Shown: in pieces, positions 36,919 through 46,310 of the stretch
Numbering within the stretch: position 1 is the stretch's first letter
How the letters are laid out: the number at the start of each line of letters is the position of its first letter
Assembly (NCBI RefSeq): GCF_002368095.1
Contig: NZ_AP018227.1
Span: 7,394,123-7,458,122, forward strand
Direction: 5' to 3'
Source: Calothrix parasitica NIES-267
GTDB taxonomy: Bacteria > Cyanobacteriota > Cyanobacteriia > Cyanobacteriales > Nostocaceae
DNA length: 64,000 bases
The notes under the pieces: generated by a model
What the model saw: the letters and a program-made list of their open reading frames with translations, nothing else
Told to the model about the DNA's origin: nothing
Databases searched by the model: none
Program-made: the position numbers and the translations under genes

Positions 36919-38502
36919 TTAATTGTTAATTGATTTAATCATATCGGCAGCTTTTTCAGCAATCATAATTGTGGGAGCATTTGTATTACCACCGATAATA
37001 TTAGGCATTATTGAAGCATCAACAATTCTTAGTCCTTCTATTCCATGAACTTGTAATTTTGAATTTACTACTGACATTGGGTCATTACCCATTTTACAAG
37101 TTCCAACTGGATGATATAAACTTTCTGCACTACCGCGAATAAAATTACTAATGTCCTCGTTTGATTGTATTTGCGAACCGGGAATCATTTCTTCATCTCT
37201 AAATTCTTCTAATGCTTGTTGTTGGAGAATTTGACGACTTATTTTTACACCTGCTAATAAAGTTTCTAAGTCTTGCTGATTTTCCAAATAATTAGGTTGA
37301 ATAACTGGTGGTTCAAAAGGATTTTTTGAGCGGAGAGTAATTTGACCTTTGCTTTGAGGATATAAAAGAGTTGGACATAATGTAAACCCATGTAGGTTAC
37401 GTTTGGTAAAGCCGTGATTGATTAAACATCCTGGAACAAAATGTAATTGCAGGTTAACTTTATCTAAGTTTTTCGCAATCTTCAAAAATCCTCCTGCTTC
37501 AGATATATTTGACGTTAAAGCACCTTTTTTTAAGAATAAATATTTGAGTAGGTTAAATGGTTTATCGAGATTCGCTAAGGTAATAGGCTTTGTACATTTA
37601 TAAACAACTGATACAACTAAATGGTCTTGTAAATTTTGTCCGACACCGGGTAAATCTATTAATACCGGAATATCTAATGATTTTAAATGCTCGGAATTAC
37701 CGATTCCAGAAAGCATTAATAGTTGAGGAGTGTTGATTGTTCCAGCACTTAGGATAAGTTCTTTATTGATTTTTATTTGATGTTCTGTACTTTTGTTTTT
37801 AGGTATATCTTGATAAATTAAACCAATAACCCGTTTTCCGGTAAATAATATACGTGTTACCTGCGAATCAGTTTTTACAGTTAAATTTTTTCTAGATAAT
37901 ATAGGTTTTAAATAAGCGGAAGCAGCACTGTGACGTTGCTGATTTTTTTGATTGACTTGATAAAAGCCTACTCCTTCCTGTTCTGTTCCATTAAAGTCAT
38001 GATTATAGATTAATCCATATTCTTTTGCGGCTTTCAGAAAAGCATTTGTAAGAGGATGATGATAGGGTGAATCGGTAACATCAAGAAATCCTTTGACTCC
38101 ATGATATTGGCTTGCACCTCTAGACTGATTTTCAGCTTTTTTAAAATAATCTAGGACTTCTTTACTATTCCATCCATGATTGCCTAAATTATGCCATTCA
38201 TCGTAATTATTATAATTACCTCGAATATAAATCATGGCATTAATAGAACTACTTCCACCCAACACTTTTCCACGGGGAAAATAAAGTTGACGATGATTTA
38301 AATTAACTTGCTTTTCTGTATAATATTGCCAATCATATTTAGTTTTAAATAAATCGGGATAACCCGCAGGTATATGAATTTTTGGAGATATATCTGGACT
38401 ACCAGCTTCTAAAAGTAAGACTTTGATTTGAGGATTTTCCGTGAGACGATTCGCTAATACGCAACCAGCAGAACCAGCACCAACAATTACGTAATCGTAC
38501 AT
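36919..38502 (-). CDS. GMC family FAD-dependent oxidoreductase (choline dehydrogenase-like)
   Basis: A 527-residue flavoprotein that oxidises an alcohol. It has the FAD-binding MYDYVIVGAGSAGCVLANRL at the N-terminus, the GMC signature 1 PRGKVLGGSSSINAMIYIRG (about 74-93), signature 2 GTINTPQLLMLSGIG and C-terminal active-site residues in LYHPVGTCKMG (His about 463) and GNTNAPTIMIAEKAADM. I set the start at the ATG at 38502. The frame stays open upstream to 38736, but that extension is translated heptamer repeat (LLLITYY and similar) and not protein. Substrate unknown. Confidence 0.9.
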   Translation of the reverse strand: MYDYVIVGAGSAGCVLANRLTENPQIKVLLLEAGSPDISPKIHIPAGYPDLFKTKYDWQYYTEKQVNLNHRQLYFPRGKVLGGSSSINAMIYIRGNYNNYDEWHNLGNHGWNSKEVLDYFKKAENQSRGASQYHGVKGFLDVTDSPYHHPLTNAFLKAAKEYGLIYNHDFNGTEQEGVGFYQVNQKNQQRHSAASAYLKPILSRKNLTVKTDSQVTRILFTGKRVIGLIYQDIPKNKSTEHQIKINKELILSAGTINTPQLLMLSGIGNSEHLKSLDIPVLIDLPGVGQNLQDHLVVSVVYKCTKPITLANLDKPFNLLKYLFLKKGALTSNISEAGGFLKIAKNLDKVNLQLHFVPGCLINHGFTKRNLHGFTLCPTLLYPQSKGQITLRSKNPFEPPVIQPNYLENQQDLETLLAGVKISRQILQQQALEEFRDEEMIPGSQIQSNEDISNFIRGSAESLYHPVGTCKMGNDPMSVVNSKLQVHGIEGLRIVDASIMPNIIGGNTNAPTIMIAEKAADMIKSINN

Positions 38503-38742
38503 TGAAAATAGGGAATAGGGAGTAGGAAGTAATGAGTAATGAGTAATGAGTAATGAGTAAGAAGTAACAAGTAACAAGTAGTGAGTAATGAGTAATGAGT
38601 AAGAAGTAACAAGTAACAAGTAGTGAGTAATAAGCAATAAGTAATAAGTAATAAGCAATAATTTCTCCCCATCTCCTTGTCTCCCCATCTCCCCATCCCC
38701 TTGTCTCCCCATCTCCCCATCCCCTTGTCTCCCCATCTCTTT
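38503..38742. repeat. long STRR tract between helicase and GMC genes
   Basis: On the plus strand GAGTAAT and AAGTAAC heptamers run from about 38520 to 38660. A block of about 59 bases (GAGTAATGAGTAAGAAGTAA and on) is present twice in tandem. CATCTCC(C)TTGTCTCCC units follow to 38738, ending at the helicase stop. No stop codon interrupts it in the GMC frame, which produces a false long ORF. Confidence 0.9.
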
Positions 38743-40911
38743 CTACCAAAGTGAAATTTGCTGTCTAACTTCTTCTACGTTTAAGTAATCGCTTGCAAAA
38801 GCTTTTGTTAATAACGGATGGGGAATATATTTATCGTATTTCTGTATTTCTGGTGCTTCTGCATCTGCAACTAAATGCTCGTTTACTATACGCTGTTCGC
38901 ACAATGATAAAATTTCGGGTTCGAGTTGTTCAAATTTACCTTTTCCTAGTTTCAGCATCATAAAATAAGGATTTACTCCACCGAGAGATTTTATTTCTAA
39001 TGATTCCCTAGAAAAGTTATTTAACATTCTCTGTAAGGTGTTGTAAGCTACTGTTCCCATCCAAGGGAAAATGCAGCATTTACCTTTTTGTAATTTAACT
39101 ATATTACGTTTATCCAATTCAAAGTCTAAAGCTAATTGACGCGCTTCTTGCAATCTTTTTTTAGCATTTGTTTGTAAGTAAGCATATTCTTTATCTTCTA
39201 ATAAAACGCGACGCATCCGCTCTAATATTTTGCTATGAATTGTACCGGTACCACCGCGCCAAAATATACCAGCTTTACCTTCTACTTGTTTGACAAATAT
39301 GCTTTTTTTCGCAAAGTCTACGTCTAAAACTTCCCAGGTTTTTCCAGCTAATCCGAATTGACTGCCAACTTTTGGTACTATGACAATTGTGCCGATATCT
39401 GTTGAATCTTGTTTGACGGTAAACTCAACTGTTTCAGGAAATACGGCGTAAAATTGAAATCTTTTGACTATTTTCTCCCCTGCTAAACCCAGGATTAATT
39501 TACCTTCCTCGGTTTTATTAATATGGTCGATACTAACTAAATAACGCAGCATTAATTTATAATCTTCTTCAGATATATATTGAAAAGATGATAGATTAAA
39601 AACTTTTTTAGCAAGCAGAGCAGGTAAAATTTCTTTTGTTGCTGCTAAGATACTCATGGTCTGATGATAAAGCAAACTCAATGGATATTTTATTGGTTGA
39701 ATTGGTTCAATCCATTTATCTTCTAAATAAAGTTGAATTGTAGCTATTGACTGTAAAAGTTGCCAAGGAATATGTTTGGGAAGTGGAGCTTCTAAAGGTA
39801 CTTGCTTTTCGGGACAAACAAAACGCATGTCCGCAGGTTCACCTCTTCTCCCGGTTCTTCCTAAACGCTGTAAAAAACTTGCGACAGAAGCAGGTGATTC
39901 TAACTGAATGACTCGCTGTAAATAGCCAATGTCTACTCCTACTTCTAAAGTCAAAGTTGCAGCAGTGACCGCAGGTTGTAGTGGTTCACGCATGGCATTT
40001 TCGGCTATTTGTCTTAGAGAAGCTGATATACTGCCATGATGAACGTGATAAATATCTGGTTGTCTTTCACTATCAGCTATTTGACGTAAAGATGCTATTA
40101 CCGATTCTGTTTGAGATTTATTGTTAGCGAAGATAAGACATTTACGCGATTTACTCAGATTAAAAATATATTTGTCACAGTCTGTAATTTCTGAATTATC
40201 AGCTTGTTCGGGAATATAAAAGTGTTCTAAAGCTAGTTTTATTTGTCGTTTTGCTGCTTCGATTTTTGGTGTAATTACTGATTTGTCAGTACCGGAACTT
40301 AACCAATCTTCTGCAAGAGAATAATCTCCTAAAGTTGCGGATAACCCAATTCTACGATGTTGATTTTTAGTTAAGTTTGACAATCTTTCTAATTGACAAA
40401 GAATTTGACAACCTCTTTCAGTCCCCATAAAAGCATGAATTTCATCGATGACTACAAAGCGGACATCACCGAAAAGATTTATTAGATTCTCATGCTTATT
40501 AATTAATAAACTTTCTAGAGATTCTGGTGTAATTTGTAGAATCCCCGACGGCTTTTTTAAAAGCTGTTTTTTTCTCGTTTGAGAGACATCCCCGTGCCAA
40601 TGATAAACCGGAATATCGGCTTCTCTTAATAAGTCGTTCAGACGTTCAAATTGGTCGTTAATTAAGGCTTTTATCGGACCTATATAAATTGCACCTATAG
40701 TGTTAGAGGGTTTTTCGTATAAGTGAGTTAATACTGGTAAAAAAGCAGCTTCCGTTTTCCCTGAAGCTGTACCTGCGGCTACTAGTAAATGAGCATCCGT
40801 GTCAAATATAACTTTACAAGCAGCTGCTTGTACTGGTCTTAATTCCGTCCAATTATTGTTATAAATGTATTCTTGGATAAAAGGGGCGAGTCTATTATAT
40901 ACATCGCTCAT
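38743..40911 (-). CDS. DEAD/DEAH helicase, Lhr/BrxHI-like
   Basis: A 722-residue superfamily 2 helicase. Motifs in order: Q-motif-like LRPVQAAACKVI (about 24-35), Walker A AAGTASGKTEAAFLPVLTHL (about 44-63), Ia YIGPIKALINDQFERL, DEIH in VVIDEIHAFMG (about 170-180), III LSATLGD and VI QRLGRTGRRGEPADM (about 343-357). The C-terminal 340 residues look like the winged-helix and beta domains of the Lhr branch. Similar stand-alone proteins occur in BREX-like and TerB/DUF2791 defence clusters (BrxHI). Here neighbours are unrelated metabolic genes, so a repair role is equally possible. Confidence 0.85.
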   Translation of the reverse strand: MSDVYNRLAPFIQEYIYNNNWTELRPVQAAACKVIFDTDAHLLVAAGTASGKTEAAFLPVLTHLYEKPSNTIGAIYIGPIKALINDQFERLNDLLREADIPVYHWHGDVSQTRKKQLLKKPSGILQITPESLESLLINKHENLINLFGDVRFVVIDEIHAFMGTERGCQILCQLERLSNLTKNQHRRIGLSATLGDYSLAEDWLSSGTDKSVITPKIEAAKRQIKLALEHFYIPEQADNSEITDCDKYIFNLSKSRKCLIFANNKSQTESVIASLRQIADSERQPDIYHVHHGSISASLRQIAENAMREPLQPAVTAATLTLEVGVDIGYLQRVIQLESPASVASFLQRLGRTGRRGEPADMRFVCPEKQVPLEAPLPKHIPWQLLQSIATIQLYLEDKWIEPIQPIKYPLSLLYHQTMSILAATKEILPALLAKKVFNLSSFQYISEEDYKLMLRYLVSIDHINKTEEGKLILGLAGEKIVKRFQFYAVFPETVEFTVKQDSTDIGTIVIVPKVGSQFGLAGKTWEVLDVDFAKKSIFVKQVEGKAGIFWRGGTGTIHSKILERMRRVLLEDKEYAYLQTNAKKRLQEARQLALDFELDKRNIVKLQKGKCCIFPWMGTVAYNTLQRMLNNFSRESLEIKSLGGVNPYFMMLKLGKGKFEQLEPEILSLCEQRIVNEHLVADAEAPEIQKYDKYIPHPLLTKAFASDYLNVEEVRQQISLW

Positions 40912-41063
40912 AATTTTTTTCAGATACTAGGCAGTAAAGAATTTCATAAGTTATATTCTAAAGGAATTGTATCAAAGTATATACCTTGTATGATAATGTA
41001 ATATATTTAACTCTATAGATACTAATAACAATAAATAGCTGAGTTTTCAGTTTTACATTAATA

Positions 41064-41170
41064 GGACTTACGCAATTGTCACAAGTAACGGGTGGTGCGT
41101 GACACTATAAAGCTTATTACTACGTTTAGAAATAGTAGAAGTGTCACAGCAACGGCAATAAAGGGGGAAG
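41064..41170. mobile_element. fragment of MITE family 1 fused to another inverted repeat
   Basis: Only the left tip AGGACTTACGCAATTGTCAC of MITE family 1 is present. It is followed by a different inverted repeat, GTGACACT near 41099 and AGTGTCAC near 41131, with no right tip. The structure suggests a decayed or rearranged element. The rest of the 40912-41491 spacer has no recognised feature beyond a ribosome binding site before the next gene. Confidence 0.5.
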
Positions 41171-41491
41171 AAAATCTACACCCCTTTTTGCCTCCCCTAC
41201 GAGAAAAATATGCCAGTTGCGGCCATTCCTGATTAATACAAATAATAAAAGCTAGTGTCAGATTCGTTTTACTTACTATTGCCTATTTGCATTTTTATTT
41301 ACGGTATTAATAATTATAAGTGATACAGTTGGCAGACAAAAAAGCTTTATAGATAGAAGATATTTATAAGGCAATATTATGTAGAATCATCTATGACTAT
41401 TGTGTTACAGACTACGGGATATGTTTGTAATACTTATAAAAATAAATAATTTTGAGTACCAGAAAGCATAATAAATTTAGGAGCTTTGTTG

Positions 41492-42589
41492 ATGATGGAA
41501 TTATTGTCAAACAATATTTTTTTTAGTGCTAAAATTCAACTGACATTCATTGTCGGAGTATTTAGCTTTATAGCATTTTTTGCTGGCTGTCTTTTTCCTC
41601 AGATAGCTAGTTTTTGTTTAAGTATTTTTGTGTCTTCCGAAGCTAGTGAGAAAGCAGAAAAATTATTACAACCTTACAGACATTTAATTGGACTTGCTTT
41701 CGGGTTGGGATTTTTAGAGATTGTTGCTTTGTTCGTCCCTATACTCGATGATTATCCAGTTATAGAAAAAATTATTAGTTTTATTTTAACTATAGAAGCT
41801 TGCTGGTTAGTTATTAGAATATTCGGTAAATATATCGATGATTCTATTTTAGAATCCGCCTTAAAAAGCGGTCGTAAAGCTAATAGCGAATTATTAAATT
41901 TAGCAAAGTATACAGCTTACCTAGCAATTGTTTTTGTTGGATTTATTTTCTTTGCTCAAACTCATAATATAAATATATTAAGTTTGTTAGCTAGTCTAGG
42001 AATTGGTGGTGTTGCAATTGCTTTTGCATCGAAAACTACCGTTGAGCAACTGCTTAGTGGTGTTGTATTGTATATCGACCATCCTTTCTATATTGACGAT
42101 TATATTGGCTTACCGGATGGTACTTTTGGACGAGTTGAATCGATTGGTTGGCGCTCTACAAAAATTCGTACTTCTGGTAAAGGAACTGTTATAGTAATTC
42201 CGAATAATTCTCTAACTCAAATGAATATTGAGAATTTCTCTGGTGCTAAAAAAGTTATCTCAATTCTTTATTTGAATTTTAATCGTAAAGTTGAAGCTAA
42301 AGAACAAGCATTGATTGAACAGGTAATTTTATCAAGTACAAAAGATATTTTTGGGCTTGATTCGCGCAGTTCTCGTATAGATTTTAGAACCATAAATCAT
42401 CAGGATGAAATCAGAAGCCAAGCTCAAGTGAGCTTATTTATCTTGGGTTCTGGCAAAGTATCGATGGAATTGCGCCGTCAACTACTTGAGATGGCTACAG
42501 AAACCATCAATCAAAAGCTTACAGGTTACGGTATCGATTTCAATATAGAAGAACCGACTATCTATGTAGATGCACCCGTTACAATCTAG
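41492..42589 (+). CDS. mechanosensitive ion channel protein (MscS family) 1
   Basis: A 365-residue membrane protein. Four to five membrane segments lie in the first 180 residues, with the last forming the pore-lining helix rich in Gly and Ala (LASLGIGGVAIAFASKTTVE). The MscS beta domain follows: FYIDDYIGLPDGTFGRVESI, WRSTKIRTSGKGTVIVIPNN, then the alpha/beta C-terminal domain. It should open under membrane tension to release solutes. I chose the ATG at 41492, which has GGAG 8 bases upstream, over a TTG at 41486. A paralogous channel gene starts 14 bases after its stop. Confidence 0.9.
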   Translation: MMELLSNNIFFSAKIQLTFIVGVFSFIAFFAGCLFPQIASFCLSIFVSSEASEKAEKLLQPYRHLIGLAFGLGFLEIVALFVPILDDYPVIEKIISFILTIEACWLVIRIFGKYIDDSILESALKSGRKANSELLNLAKYTAYLAIVFVGFIFFAQTHNINILSLLASLGIGGVAIAFASKTTVEQLLSGVVLYIDHPFYIDDYIGLPDGTFGRVESIGWRSTKIRTSGKGTVIVIPNNSLTQMNIENFSGAKKVISILYLNFNRKVEAKEQALIEQVILSSTKDIFGLDSRSSRIDFRTINHQDEIRSQAQVSLFILGSGKVSMELRRQLLEMATETINQKLTGYGIDFNIEEPTIYVDAPVTI

Positions 42590-42603
42590 AGGTAACTATC
42601 AAA

Positions 42604-43803
42604 ATGATTGAACAAATATTTGATTTTTTATTAAGAGAAGATATTCGTAATGTAGAAATATTTATTGTATGTGTAGTTGCTTCTTTATTTATAGGTAGAT
42701 ACACTCCTGCATTAATTCAGGTAGTTATCAAACGTTTTCTACCTTCACAAATAACTGATGTCTATCAAAAGTTAATCTATACAAACCGCGAGCCATTAAA
42801 ATGGGCTGGCACCTCATTATTAATTCTATTATCTCTAGCTTTAATTTCTGAGTATAAAGTCTTCTATGAATTTTTAGGTCATATAGTAGAATTCGCTGCT
42901 ATACTCAGTATTTCTATTTTTGCTTCAGGTGTTTTTAGACAATTAATTAGAACATATGGTATTGCTTTAATTCGTAAATTGGGATATCAAGCAGACGATT
43001 TATTGTTAATAGCCGAAACTATGGTTAATATAACCATAGGTTTTATTGCTGTGCTACTTTTTGCTAATAATAGGTTTAATGTAGTTGGTTTAATCACCGG
43101 TTTAGGAATCGGTGGTTTAGCAGTTGCGTTTGCAGCGCAGAAGACTTTAGAACAGTTTTTAGGAACTATTGTTATATATTTAGACAGACCTTTTACAACA
43201 GGTGAATATATTCATTTACCACCCGGTGGTAAGTTTACAGATGGTATTTATGGACGAGTTGAATCTATCGGATTCCGTTCTACTAAAATCCGTTCTTCTG
43301 GTAAAAGTACTTTGGTGATTGTACCTAATTCGATATTAGCTAATGTCGAAATCGAAAATGTGACTCGTGGTAAGAAAATTATGGTGCTGCTTTATCTTGA
43401 CTTCAATCAGAAGCTATTAGATAAAGGACAAGCTTTGGTAAGAAGAGTAGTTGAAGAAAGTATGGAATCGCTTTTTGGAGTAGAACCAGATACTGCAAAA
43501 GTCATTTTTGAAAACTTCGATGCCAACAAAGATGTAGTTCTCAGCGATAATTATAAAGCTGATACTTCGGCGAACATTAACCCTTCAACAACTGTTCTTG
43601 CTATAGATAAAGATTCACAACCAGAACGGACTAGAGCCAGAATTACTTTTTTCCTATTGGGTTCAAACCAAAATTCTCTTGAGTTGAGAAAGCAATTAGT
43701 AGACTTAGCAAATGAAAAAGTATCCCACCAATTGAATAACTTTGGGATTGAATTTGTGATGCAAGAACCTAATATTTATATCGAAGCTCCGGTGACTATT
43801 TAA
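42604..43803 (+). CDS. mechanosensitive ion channel protein (MscS family) 2
   Basis: A 399-residue paralogue of the preceding gene with the same architecture: N-terminal helices, a pore helix ITGLGIGGLAVAFAAQKTLE (about 156-175), and the MscS beta domain TTGEYIHLPPGGKFTDGIYG and IRSSGKSTLVIVPNSILANV. The C-terminal domain has an insertion of about 35 polar residues (about 305-340) absent from copy 1. Both end with a closely similar sequence (NFGIEFVMQEPNIYIEAPVTI-like; copy 1 has EEPTIYVDAPVTI). With only 14 bases between them, they are one operon and may form mixed channels. Confidence 0.9.
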   Translation: MIEQIFDFLLREDIRNVEIFIVCVVASLFIGRYTPALIQVVIKRFLPSQITDVYQKLIYTNREPLKWAGTSLLILLSLALISEYKVFYEFLGHIVEFAAILSISIFASGVFRQLIRTYGIALIRKLGYQADDLLLIAETMVNITIGFIAVLLFANNRFNVVGLITGLGIGGLAVAFAAQKTLEQFLGTIVIYLDRPFTTGEYIHLPPGGKFTDGIYGRVESIGFRSTKIRSSGKSTLVIVPNSILANVEIENVTRGKKIMVLLYLDFNQKLLDKGQALVRRVVEESMESLFGVEPDTAKVIFENFDANKDVVLSDNYKADTSANINPSTTVLAIDKDSQPERTRARITFFLLGSNQNSLELRKQLVDLANEKVSHQLNNFGIEFVMQEPNIYIEAPVTI

Positions 43804-43844
43804 TATTTGGGAATTGGGGATGGGTCATGGGTAATTGGTAATTG

Positions 43845-44075
43845 GTAGTTAGAGTTATAAAAGAAGGAAGGAGTTAGGAGGAAGAAGGAAGAAGGTAATA
43901 TATTTTTAAAAAATGCGCGTTATGAGTCTAAAACGATATTATTGAAAAAAACAATATTTTAAGGAGCGTAGCGCAAGGGAATATTTACGTCCTTGTTTCA
44001 TTCACGCGGAGCGTGTGGATCATCTCACGTTTTAAAACGTGAGTTCTTCTTCCTTCTTCTTTCTTCCCTCTTACT
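43845..44075. repeat. composite inverted-repeat region after the channel operon
   Basis: GAAGAAGGA-type purine repeats (about 43858-43895) face complementary TTCTTCCTTCTT repeats (44044-44070). Between them lie the TTCACGCGGAGCGTG repeat at 44000-44014 and a perfect 20-base palindrome, CTCACGTTTTAAAACGTGAG, at 44024-44043. The remaining spacer to 44314 holds CCCCAATTCCCAATCC-type repeats near 44288. No gene seen. Confidence 0.75.
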
Positions 44076-44314
44076 TCGTGAATTAAGTACAGAGTTATTT
44101 TTTGTGGTGCGGGCAAGGTTGTCCGCTATTTTGTGTAGATATAATTTGTTAATTAATCAATTTTTGTTGTTTATTAATTAGTGAAAATAATTTAATTTAT
44201 AATCTGTAAATATAGGGAGCAAGATGCTCCCACTACGAATATATTTCTAATAATCAAATGCTCTCGAATACATAATTTACTTAATCCAATCCCCAATTCC
44301 CAATCCCCAATTTC

Positions 44315-45904
44315 CTAAATTCCATTTCTTCCATTTTGTTGTTGTCTTAATAGAGCTTGTTCTATTTCTGGTGAAAGCTTGAGAGGTAATTCACCGGTAC
44401 GTAAATGCAAGTCTCTTTGTGGGAATGGAATTTCAATATTATGTTCTTTCAAAGCTGCTTCAATTCGGAAACATAAATCACTTTTAATTGATATTTGATG
44501 GCTGGGTTTATTTATCCATACAAATAGCTTGAAGTCTAAGGAACTATCACCAAATCCGCTAAAAAATACTTGGGGTTGAGGAACTGATAGTACTTCAGGA
44601 TGGTTTTTTCCTGCTTCTAAAAGTGCTTTTTTAACCTCTTTTACATCAGCACTGTAAGAAACTCCTACTGGTACGTGAATTCGAGATACTGGGTTGTGAT
44701 GGCTCCAATTAATTACTTCATCTTCTAAAAAACGCGAGTTTGGTACAATTATTGAAACTCGGTCTAAAGTACGAATAGTTACACTGCGCGCACCAATGCT
44801 TTCTACCGTGCCCATATAGGTTCCAACTTCAATAAAATCACCTACCTGAATCGGTCTTTCAAATAATAATATTAGCCCGCTACCAAAGTTTTTCGCTATG
44901 TCTTGGAAACCGAAACCAATACCCACACCTAAAGCACTAGCTAAAATAGCTAAAGAACTTAAGTCAACTCCGAAAATTTGCAGAATAACAACTGCACCTA
45001 CTCCAATCAGCGTATACTTAAAAACAATCGCGATAACTTCTTGCGCTCCCCTACTGATTCGCAGTACTCGCAAAATTCGCGATCGCAATATATTAGTGAC
45101 AGCACCCGCAGCTATAACTAGTCCCAAAAACAAACCGATTAAAACTAAAATATCGGTAATAGCGAAAGTTTTAAAAATTGGGGAAGTTAAGCTATCCCGC
45201 ATAATAGCAGCAATGTCAAAACTCCATTTTCGCGTTAAAGGAAATAGGTTACTAATATAAAGAGCTACACCTACCCAAAGTGCCGTTCGTGTTAAAAACA
45301 AGGTAGATTTTAATAGTAAGTTTAAGCTACCTTGCTGTTGATTTTGGTCGGAAGAATCTTCGGAAGTTACTAACGGAGAAACATTACGCTGCAATATTTC
45401 CCATACCTTCCCTAAAACAAAATGAAGCGCTACTGTTAACGCTATAAGGATAGAACTTAAAATTAATGTATTACGAATAAAAACTTCACTCCTTTCTTCT
45501 ATTGCTTGATTTACTGTTTGACGAATTGAATCTGCCCAAACGTAAGCTTGCTGATTGGGATTTTCGGCAGAAAGCACATCGTTACTAGTAACTGTAATAG
45601 GTTTACCATCAACAAGTATTTTTGCATATTTATCGAATTCTTTAACCTCTATTTCTGGAACTTTTTCGGATTCTACGGAATTTTTAAGGATTGTGTTGAT
45701 GTAATTAGCCCTGCTTTTTGCTGTTTCATTATTAGTATCGCTAACTCTGAAAAGTTGTTTACCGTCGATAGCTACAGTAGCAAATTTATTAGACTGTGCC
45801 ATAGCGGGTACAAACTGTAAGCTAAAGACAAGCATCAATATTATTATTGCTGCTTGTAATAGCTTGAAATATTTGATTGAGAAGTTTTTCGGCTTTTTTT
45901 TCAT
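44315..45904 (-). CDS. mechanosensitive ion channel protein (MscS family) 3
   Basis: A 529-residue protein of a different MscS subgroup. It has an N-terminal signal or anchor (LLQAAIIILMLVFSLQFVPAMA), a periplasmic domain of about 110 residues (ATVAIDGKQLFRVSDTNNET), four to five membrane segments from about 145 to 330, the pore helix LASALGVGIGFGFQDIAKNF, and the beta domain FERPIQVGDFIEVGTYMGTV, with the VPNSRFLEDEVINWSH segment. The periplasmic domain resembles that of larger cyanobacterial MscS proteins. It converges on the two-channel operon, so three channel genes lie within 4.5 kb. Confidence 0.92.
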   Translation of the reverse strand: MKKKPKNFSIKYFKLLQAAIIILMLVFSLQFVPAMAQSNKFATVAIDGKQLFRVSDTNNETAKSRANYINTILKNSVESEKVPEIEVKEFDKYAKILVDGKPITVTSNDVLSAENPNQQAYVWADSIRQTVNQAIEERSEVFIRNTLILSSILIALTVALHFVLGKVWEILQRNVSPLVTSEDSSDQNQQQGSLNLLLKSTLFLTRTALWVGVALYISNLFPLTRKWSFDIAAIMRDSLTSPIFKTFAITDILVLIGLFLGLVIAAGAVTNILRSRILRVLRISRGAQEVIAIVFKYTLIGVGAVVILQIFGVDLSSLAILASALGVGIGFGFQDIAKNFGSGLILLFERPIQVGDFIEVGTYMGTVESIGARSVTIRTLDRVSIIVPNSRFLEDEVINWSHHNPVSRIHVPVGVSYSADVKEVKKALLEAGKNHPEVLSVPQPQVFFSGFGDSSLDFKLFVWINKPSHQISIKSDLCFRIEAALKEHNIEIPFPQRDLHLRTGELPLKLSPEIEQALLRQQQNGRNGI

Positions 45905-46310
45905 ACTTACTGAGGTTGTTATAACTTATAGTAGTAATAGATAGAACAATTAATTGCGTGGCAATATTGAAGATTGATAAAAGACTTTTATATACTAAGA
46001 GCATTATTGGGTAATGCCATCAGTCATTAGGATAAGCTTATATATTTATTTTATATGTATATAAAAACACTATCCAATTACAGTATAAGAGCAATGATTT
46101 CGATGAAGCTTTAGGTTACTTATATGTGCTTGCTGACAAGAACGCTGTAAATTGGTAATAATAAGTAGTTATTAGATAGCAAGAATAATTCTCTAAATCC
46201 TGAATTTTACTCTTTACTTTTAACTATTACCCCCTAAATTATAATTTTTCACTTCTTAATTCCCTTTGTCCTGTGACTTCACTCCTTTGTTCCCTTATAA
46301 GTAATTAACT
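45905..46310. other. AT-rich divergent spacer
   Basis: 406 bases between the divergent channel 3 and DUF4336 genes. Apart from short CTTTACT/CCCCTAAA-like repeats around 46205-46270, I see nothing. Promoters for both genes are expected here. Confidence 0.5.

Noticed and set aside
38503-38736. N-terminal extension of the GMC oxidoreductase (78 extra residues)
   Set aside because: The DNA is STRR sequence translated as LLLITYY and MGRQGDGE repeats. The FAD-binding N-terminus begins exactly at the ATG at 38502.
43993-44181. 62-codon ORF after the channel operon
   Set aside because: It runs through the palindrome and purine/pyrimidine repeats and encodes Leu/Ser-rich low complexity.
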